A DNA stretch of 42,729 nucleotides from positions 704,954 to 747,682 of the forward strand of contig JAAAKB020000008.1 in NCBI GenBank assembly GCA_010014835.2, given 5' to 3'. Below the pieces are notes generated by a model. That model did not search any database. It worked only from the letters and a program-made list of their open reading frames with translations, and was not told the origin of the DNA. Positions 35,001 to 42,729 of the stretch are shown in pieces. Position 1 is the stretch's first letter. Each line of letters begins with the position of its first letter. Both the position numbers and the translations under genes were made by a program. Origin of the DNA: Apostichopus leukothele (lineage: Eukaryota; Echinodermata; Holothuroidea; Aspidochirotida; Stichopodidae).

Positions 35001-36954
35001 AATTTACACACTTCTTTCTACCAACACTCGGTACATACTAATCAGCTCAATTATATTCCTATAACAATTTCCCCGATTACAAGCTAACGCTGACACCATT
35101 TAATGTATGAAAGGAAATTTATTATTGAATTTATTGTTGTTCTTGACTAACACATTTGCATATATTGTCTTTTCATTATTCAATATTTTTACCCGAAAAT
35201 TGGTCTCCGTCAATTTCGTGGAGAATTTGCATTTGGAATATCTTGTCTTGGAAACAAATAATTTCTAGATGAGAGTCTGAACAGTATTTTCCTTTAAAAA
35301 AATGTTTTGACTTCAGTACCCAAAAAATGTTATATTCTCTCTCTTTTTCGATCTTATGCAAATTACTCAATTATACAATTATTTTGGCTAAACTTCCGAT
35401 GAATTTTATTTTAAGTATCCTTGCCAACATTGAGTTATAATATACATAATTCTATTTTATTTTTTGGTGATTAGTGCATTTGCAGGAAAACGGATAGCTT
35501 ATAAGGGGAAAAAGCTATATTACCCCACACAACATTGTTAGATATTGATGATAATTGTACCAATACTATAATAAAACATGAATATTTAACGCCATAGTCT
35601 ATTTCCAAGAGAAATATCATGCGTGCATATATACAAGTAGTATTAAAGGTTTCAGTTTGTCAATTCCATTGTCAAGGGTGTAGTATCGAAAGAAATCTTA
35701 AAGAAATACCAGACGAATTACAGTTTCACCTCTAATCTCGGTCTCAATGCATGCATTTATATCTAATGGTTCATTAAAAATTCCCAAATTTTGAAGATTC
35801 ATATCTTTTATTTCACTATTTCATATAGGATTACAAGACCTAAATAAAATCGCGCTTATTTACTACCGAGATACAATTTACCCTAAGCAAACTATTCAAA
35901 CATATGCGATTTCAAAATATTCAGAATGTTGCATGGTCGTCCATAATTTACACAAAAAGACATTTGGAACATTTAAGAGGTTTGAGCAACTGCATTATTT
36001 TCAATAATAAATCAAAGTATGAACTATTTAACTGTGTTTTGCATAAACGTGGTCCTTTCGTCTCTAACGGTACATAGGTAAACAATTAAAAACAACATAC
36101 GTTAGTCTGTATGATGTGCTTGTAAGCAAACAAATTTGTAATTACGTTTTAATTTTCCATAACGTCAATAAGATTTCCTCAACCTAATATATTTACACAG
36201 TTAATATGATCCTACACACTGACACAGTCATAACAATGGCCCTGGTTAAGGAAACAGTATCGAAACAAACTTGAATACAATACTTATATAAACAATAGGA
36301 AATTTGTATTTAGATTAGGAACAAGATATGCATATATTTATTGAAGTATATTTTCCCCTCCATACATAAGGGACAAAAGGAAAAACTCCCTTAGTCGAGG
36401 CAAGCAACACCAATGATTCTAAATATGAATATTAATGAGTGCACTGAACTTACAAGCTACTAAAAGGTTTGCTTTCTGAAATAAATGATAACATATCGAA
36501 ATGATTCGCGTATATTTAATTACTAATTTTATGAATAGCCTATATGTAAGGTAATGACGGGTTTACCTTCCTTAAAGTATCACAATGATACACCCACAAG
36601 AGAAATTCCCCCTATCAACTTAATTGGTATTTATTTAGCTTCGTATTGATCAGCATAATACAACTCAATCTCAGTCGATTGTAACAATTTCCTGTATATT
36701 TAAAACAAATTTAAAAAGTTGTCAGTGTTTAACACAAAAAGTAAAATAGTTCCTTCTGTTATTTACGTAAAATATGCTCAAGAAACTTTAAAATAAAAAT
36801 ACATCAATAACAACCCAAAACTAGCTTAGGGATTTCTGATTTTCTGTATGACTTCATTTTTAATCCATACCAAAGCAGAATCCAAGTGAGAAATACTATG
36901 ACATGACGAACCAACTGATATAAAATCAAAAAGAAAGAAAGAAGAAAGACAATC

Positions 36955-36984
36955 AGACAGACAGACGGACAGACGGACAGACAG
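36955..36984. repeat. (GACA/GACG)n microsatellite
   Basis: Tetranucleotide repeat with GACA and GACG units, preceded by a GAAA-rich tract from about 36931. Confidence 0.85.
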
Positions 36985-37560
36985 AAGGAGAAAAATCAAA
37001 GAGAAGGAAATAAAGATGTGAAGAAACAAAGAAGGCAATGCCATTAGCAACAAACTAAGTACAGCGAGATTAAAAAATACCTTTTGAGTTCCTGAGCAGC
37101 ATTCACGTTACTTTGGTGATTACTTTATGATGTTCGGTCTGTTTAGGTTTCGCAGGTAACTCCACTTGATATACACCAAGTACCTCCGAGCTAAACATAT
37201 GGTCTAATGTGTTTTATAACACGGTCTGTGTGTTCCTGGATGACAAATAATGTAGCAACACCATCAGCAGCTCTCTTCCTCGTGACTGACAGGTATGTAC
37301 CTTACTATACCGCCATTTTCTTTGTTTGGAAAATTCACTACCAATGCAAACGATAGAGGATAAAAATAACCCCGTTTTCCCAATCGTTCACCTCAATTAG
37401 TTTTCATCGCAGAAATGTATCAAAAATAAACGAAAATCATATTAAAACTAGGTAATTAGGACCAAAAAATAGAAACCCAATTTTCTTTTGGGGGAACTTC
37501 CTTTTGGCGAAATAGTTACGTGCCGAATGCTGTTTCTTGTCAAATTTGTCGCTTTCTCGA

Positions 37561-37568
37561 TGACGTCA
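37561..37568. promoter_or_regulatory. CRE motif TGACGTCA
   Basis: Perfect palindromic CREB/ATF site. Motif match only. Confidence 0.35.
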
Positions 37569-38515
37569 CGATTCATTGGCGAGACTGATTTCTGTTTGTA
37601 CCTGTTTCCACAGAGTCTTTTAATAAGAGAAAGATGAACTATACGGCCAGACTGCATAAAGTACAACTTGTTCTCATGCTGAGGTGCAGGTCACTAGAAG
37701 TACATGCGGTAGATTTCTCCTTCCTTTTAGTTTCACATATTTCGGGAATCGTTCAATGTTCTGGTTTTCTCTTATTTTAATGCACAGCAAATATATTCGG
37801 TTGTTGTGCTTGCATCTGATTTCCGTTCAATTGTTTAACAGTTACGGTCTCATGTTAGGTTTAAATTTTTCACTTTATCTGGGTTTTATTCTGTCAAGGC
37901 AGATTAGTCCAAAGAGACTTGTCCATTACAATTTACTTCTCAAATAAAAGTTTTAATGAAAAGAAGGTTTTTTGATTGAAAGAAGGTTAAGGATCAGATC
38001 CATAACTTTATCATAATATAGCCAAATGGGCACAATTTCTAAACCAATAAAAAAAATATATGAAATTGATATTGAGAGCAAAATAGCCAGTGTTCGGTGA
38101 CCAGTTTGATATATCTAGCATATTTTCTTTCAATACAGACCGGTTGACATGACTTTCATTTTTGTTTTCTTCTCAACTGTTGCACAACTCGCTTGAATGA
38201 TCACAATAATCTGTGGCAGGTATATTTCCTGGTAACTCTGTATACCATGCACAAGGCTGCATAGGTTCTACAGGATCATTGAAGACCTTATTAATTGATC
38301 ATCGTAATTGAAAATGAATGAGTTGTGTTATTTAAAGCTTTCTCCGGCAATGTTGCTTCTAATTCGAGCCGAAGTCAAATTTGACGAACAATGAGGTCCT
38401 ATATTATATACCAGTATACACTGTGGTCTGTTTCCATTTTAGGGGGTGTGTGACACGTGTCGTATTGAACCTGTAGCAAATTACATTTTGTCTTAGGTGA
38501 AACAGGTTCATTTCC

Positions 38516-38532
38516 CAGGGGCGGATCCAGGA
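38516..38532 (+). mobile_element. single DNA-transposon terminus
   Basis: CAGGGGCGGATCCAGGA is a terminus sequence found at the ends of DNA transposons in many invertebrates. Its inverted partner was not found to the right, so this is a remnant or the element is rearranged. The element presumably extends rightwards. Confidence 0.4.
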
Positions 38533-38678
38533 TTTTATACGATGGAACCGGTATGCTATTTGGGTCATTGATGCCGAAACAGTTTAGACGTCAGTATTGC
38601 ATTCTGTGGCATATTAAAATTATAGGTCTATAATTAGGGCGTGCGAATATCTACTTTTCATATTTGTTTTTCCGGGGT

Positions 38679-38927
38679 TTATTTTGCAATATTTTCAGTG
38701 TGCAATTTTAATATGATGCTAATGTAGTCCATCACAGTAGTATAGCTAAATTGAAACTGTCCAACCGGTACTTCAGCAACGACGTTTGCAGTAACACTTG
38801 GGTTAATGATTACGTCAGCTATACGAAGCCGAACGAACAATTCAAGCACAAGTTGCTCCGTGAGTTCACCTTTATACTTGTTGAGAATTCTCCATTCATG
38901 TGATGGCACACAAAGTCCACCTAGCTT
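38679..38927 (-). CDS. unrecognised open frame, possible exon
   Basis: The minus strand is open for 82 codons from a TGA at 38930-38928 to a TAA at 38681-38679. The sequence begins KLGGLCVPSHEWRILNKYKG and has well-mixed composition, including ELTEQLVLELFVRLRIADVI and AEVPVGQFQF. An acceptor-like AAAGCTAG lies at its left edge in reading order, which would start an exon at GTGGAC. There is no ATG near the beginning, so a spliced exon or a decayed transposon gene fits better than a stand-alone gene. A transposon terminus lies 150 bp beyond its end, and an E-box cluster lies just upstream. I do not recognise the protein. Confidence 0.25.
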   Translation of the reverse strand, partial: KLGGLCVPSHEWRILNKYKGELTEQLVLELFVRLRIADVIINPSVTANVVAEVPVGQFQFSYTTVMDYISIILKLHTENIAK

Positions 38928-38939
38928 TCAAACGAAGAC

Positions 38940-39024
38940 CACGTGTAGATAGTACACATCAGATCGCTCACCAGCCTTTAACCGGATCACGTGTGGTATG
39001 TTTTCCCTTTCCAAGCGACACGTG
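38940..39024. promoter_or_regulatory. cluster of three CACGTG E-boxes
   Basis: Perfect CACGTG palindromes lie at 38940-38945, 38988-38993 and 39019-39024, with GATCACGTG and CACGTGAT contexts. A fourth is at 38454-38459. E-boxes of this core are bound by USF, MYC and TFE-type bHLH factors. The cluster lies immediately upstream of the minus-strand open frame at 38679-38927. A near-CRE, ACGACGTCGT-like sequence follows at about 39040-39048. Confidence 0.4.
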
Positions 39025-39049
39025 ATACTCACTTGACGCGACGTCGTCA

Positions 39050-40521
39050 TGATCATACGGCTACATTCTCGATACAAGGGGACTGGAGGTTTAGAATTAA
39101 ATCAACTTGTTTTGCTTTCGTGCCCAGTCTCTCTCTGACTTTCATTTAAAGAGTCTCCAACATTAAAATTTGACTTAGTTTTCCGCGGTAGTTGTCCTTT
39201 AAATATCATCTTTATCAAGGATAGGTTATTAATGATAACTGGGTTTAATATGTATCGATTTCTTAATAGGTCGTTGGTAGAGCACTACCCGACTCATTTC
39301 ATTCTGGGATCACTAATTCCATCATCGCTCAAGACAAAATTCCTCCTCTCTCAATATTAGATATTACACACCTATCGATGATGTTTAAGTAAACATGTTG
39401 AATTATGAAATTCAAAGATATTCAGATAATTGCAACGCTACTATAATCATCCAATACATCATTTGTCCAAATCTCGTACTAGCCTGTGAAGTGCTTTAAT
39501 TCTCTCCTCATGGAAGCTGCCGAGTAAATATCGCTTGTTTTTACACAGCTGACCGGTAATGGTTCAAAATAACAACCTGTTCTTGTTAATAAATGAAACC
39601 CCGTTTAATTTAGATAATTGGGGGGAATGGTGAAAAAAAATTGTGACCGACGAACTTACTCTTTCAGGCGATAGGGAAAAACGTTGACCAACTTACACCT
39701 GGCTAAACAATTAGGGCAAGGCATAATTATTCTATTTTTGAAACATTTTCCCCGAAGCTAGCTAATTTTACTGTTTGCTGATAAATGCTGCCAACTTGAC
39801 CTTTTATTAAACATATTTGAACTATTGTCACTTATACCATTTTAAACGTGTTAAAGCCTAGCGGCCTAAGGAGGACGGTAACGAACTAATGTGGGTTAAA
39901 CGGCAAAGCACACACAGGGAGAATACTTCATATGCCCCCAAGAAAGCAACCATCTGTGGTTATACTCAAACATCACAAGCGGCGCGAATCAAAATATCAA
40001 CAAAACGTTCGATTTACCGCAAAAAAAAGGGGAAAAAAAAGAGGACAGCATGAGAAATATATAATTTGACTAGGTATCATTAATGTTTGATTGTATTACA
40101 GAATAACGACGATGGATGTTGCTACCTAGCCTTGGCATGATTCCCTTTTGAACAGTGCGGTAATTCTTGATGTTCATTGTGAGGGAGTCAAAATTGTCTA
40201 GTGATTGGAAGCAGACACATTTTGCAAAAGCCTGACCATCATACTATGCAACCGAACAAGGTGAGGTGAAACTGTAGTTGCAGATTTGAACTATGGTAAT
40301 CAAAATTAGAAGTACCATGTAAAGGGATATCCCAAAAACTGTCAACAAAATGCTGAAAAGTGTGTTTTGATTTTTCGAAACGTTGAAACCATATATTTAG
40401 TAGAACTCGAACTTATGTCACGTTTACAATCAGTGTAAAGAATCATTTTACGCCAACCGAATTATTCTAAAACAGTCTATTGACAACACGAAAGTGCACG
40501 AGAACATTAAAAGTACGTCAC
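39050..40521. other. noncoding, nothing recognised
   Basis: AT-rich sequence without a supported gene, RNA or repeat. Confidence 0.45.
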
Positions 40522-40537
40522 CAGGGCCGCATCCACG
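40522..40537 (+). mobile_element. possible DNA-transposon terminus
   Basis: CAGGGCCGCATCCACG resembles a diverged form of the CAGGGGCGGATCCAGG terminus at 38516 and has the same orientation, followed by a G-rich stretch. No partner end was found. A 90-codon minus-strand frame that ends here (40518-40790) may be part of the same element, but shows no known motif. Confidence 0.25.
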
Positions 40538-42729
40538 TATACTGCTGGGAGGGGGGTATATGGCGGTAGGGCACTGCGGTGACATGAAACGAGGCCAGGG
40601 CTAATGTGTAAGCCCGATATAGCTGACACTGCGATGAACTGTCAAAGATGAATTCATTACACCCCTCATTTCCCGGGAGACCGCCGTATACAGTATACAT
40701 TTTGCGATGGAGTGATATTGTGAAGGATGCTGTCACAACATCTATGTTTGCCTTGCATATTTTGCCTTTTGAAACCGCCACGCACGACAAAATGAAGAGT
40801 AAGCGAAAAGTTCAGAGTTGTTCGATATAATTGTCATGTACAGGATTCTTACAAGCGTTATAAAAATAAAAGCCTTATAAGTCATTGCACTTCTTTTACT
40901 CTTTACTTTACTTATACGTCTTAAGTTAATTTTTACTTAATGATTTACTTACATAGCACAGTTGGAACTTACTAGATACTATACAACAAACCAATATTTG
41001 TACAAAATACAGGTTATTAATGAATTCCTCAAAATATTTCAAATAAGATTTCGTGTTATCTCAAATACGGCAAGGCTACTTTATACATGGTTAACACGAA
41101 GACATTCCAGGAAGTACGTAAACTAACCAGCTTGGTCAAGGAAAGTAAGCTTACGTCAAAAAAACTTCCCTATGATGTTTGTCCGTTCCTCATAATCACC
41201 ACGACCCTTCAAACTGCAGTCGAACAGTTTGCCGCCCTCATTTAAGTTAAATAATTTTCTATTAAAGATTTGTTTTCGTAAATGCATGATATGCATTTTT
41301 TGAAAAGCGAGGGGAGGATAAAATCTTTATTAAAATTAATCAGTGATCTGTCTTAATATACCACATAATTGTTCGGTAATGGAATTTGTGTAACTGACAA
41401 ACTTTGTTTTTTCGTGAAGTAATTTAGAAGATAATGCTACAAACAATCATTTCAGTAAAACATGAGATAATAACAGTGACGTCACATAAGAGACACAAAC
41501 AGACTGTTCCTTCGAGACCACTTTTGTCCTTTTCTCAAACTATTTGTTAACTATTAATATTCCTGACTTTTAACGAGAAATAGATTGCTCTGATGAGGGG
41601 AGGAACTAACAACAAGTGATACCAACTGACAAGGGAGATAAATCTCATAATAATGGTCTTATTACATACGTCATGATTACGTGAATGAAGTACATGCATG
41701 ATGACAGCTATAATCAAACCAATCGTAATATTGTCATTGCAGTAGAGGTACTGATACCACCTGTTAAGGCATCTTCCTCTACACAGAAATCGATAAATAT
41801 ACACATAATGTATGTCAATTCTCGACTGGTGCCACAGTACAAATCATTCTGTACTTTTCACTTCAAAACGATCAATCAACTAAACATAATATCATGCTGG
41901 GTGTTACATCACAGGAATATCATATCTAAACTCGAACGGGGTACAAACAGAGTGTATACTTCATTTCAGCTTGTTATAAAGCCATAATGACATGAATGAA
42001 TGATGGGGAAATGAACAATGACATAGGCTGCAGTGGTATTAATATGCATAGTAGCCTGACACTGTGAGATTGGAATATAACATGAAGATGTCAAGCTATG
42101 TTTTGATTCACAAAAACCAAGCTTCAATGAAGAGAATACATCTATCAATTAAAATCATAAAAACATCGAAGGATGTCTCTCACACTGGCGTTGGTTTTTA
42201 CTAAGGGTAACAAGTCTCATACAGATATCAATATGTAGCTACAGCTACTCGGTCACTTCTTAATAGATCAGCAGCAGACTGTTTACATCTAATTCTTCTA
42301 ATCAATTTCACTTATCAGTTACCTAAAATCCTTAAACTCCCATTGCAACAACGACCGCTAATGACAGAGTCAAAGCAATTGAATTAAGAGGACCACAGGG
42401 CAGTACGTCTCCCGTCAAATGACCCTCATTAGGGTCAACCCGAGAGGTCTACACGTTGCCAGGGGTCATCTATAGACTGACCAATACAACTGATAACGTA
42501 GCAACCCTCTGTGCTTTAATTATAGCACGTTCCTCTTGTTTCCTGATCTACTTGGGAGTTGTCATCTCGAGAGTGACAAGTCCAAGGATTCTACAAGATA
42601 TACATTATAGACCACATGAAATGCTGCCATCACTTTACTAAACTTATTACAAACAATCCAAGATCGGTGGCGATCAAGTAACTGATTCTTAAAGGTAGCA
42701 TTTTACGATCTACTGTTACACGAAGGTTC
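40538..42729. other. noncoding to window end, no gene recognised
   Basis: AT-rich sequence. A 72-codon open frame on the + strand at 42423-42641 is protein-like but unassigned (see rejected list). Confidence 0.4.
41477..41484. promoter_or_regulatory. CRE motif TGACGTCA
   Basis: Perfect palindromic CREB/ATF site. Motif match only. Confidence 0.35.

Larger units (their letters stand above)
32087..38515. other. noncoding, very AT-rich, nothing recognised
   Basis: More than 6 kb without a supportable gene. The minus strand at 32088-32249 is open for 53 codons just upstream of the reverse transcriptase, in a frame offset by one base (see findings). Simple repeats and one CRE are listed separately. 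A strong donor-like CAG-GTATGT lies on the + strand at about 37291, but I could not define an exon to its left. Confidence 0.45.

Noticed and set aside
42423-42641. 72-codon + strand frame with a hydrophobic segment near the right edge.
   Set aside because: No ATG at the start, no visible acceptor, and no recognised motif. It may be chance or part of an exon that cannot be judged at the window edge.
1-42729. CRISPR arrays, bacterial-type operons, rRNA genes or integrated phage.
   Set aside because: The tandem arrays lack unique spacers, there are no clustered prokaryote-type genes, and the spliced bHLH gene and retroelement point to an animal genome.

Overview
This window looks like animal nuclear DNA: strongly AT-rich, sparse in coding sequence, with spliced exons, non-LTR and hAT-type transposon remnants, microsatellites and a 100-N assembly gap. 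The one confidently named gene encodes a bHLH-PAS transcription factor of the NPAS1/NPAS3/trachealess group. Its protein is closer in the bHLH to the vertebrate NPAS3 form than to the insect form. Together with the repeat types this suggests an invertebrate deuterostome, perhaps an echinoderm, but nothing here proves the phylum.

Layout. Positions 1-5000 hold two possible short exons on the minus strand (612-738 and 4478-4643) that I cannot assign, plus a 35-bp tandem repeat and a fold-back element. Positions 5055-5394 are a non-autonomous hAT element. From about 5.4 to 15.5 kb there is noncoding sequence with repeats, including a 16-copy AT-rich minisatellite at 12618-13011. The bHLH exon of the NPAS gene lies at 15566-15843 on the minus strand. 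A second minus-strand exon at 20185-20277 ends in exactly the splice phase the bHLH exon needs and is probably the exon before it. From 20.3 to 30.2 kb I see noncoding sequence with dispersed repeats, a tRNA-like SINE head cut by the gap, and scattered CRE and X-box motifs. Positions 30272-32086 are a 5'-truncated CR1/Jockey-type retrotransposon with an uninterrupted reverse transcriptase. The right 10 kb is AT-rich and almost gene-free, apart from an E-box cluster beside an unrecognised open frame at 38.7-39.0 kb and two single transposon termini.

How it fits together. The NPAS gene is transcribed leftwards. Its first exons should lie to the right of 20.3 kb. Its PAS and C-terminal exons should lie left of 15.5 kb or beyond the window, and I did not find them. 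Most of the window therefore seems to be large introns and flanks of a developmental regulator. I found no convincing new multi-gene system. The points most worth following are the phase-symmetric N-terminal exon with an adjacent X-box, the intronic minisatellite carrying homeodomain-like cores, and the unassigned exons on the left.
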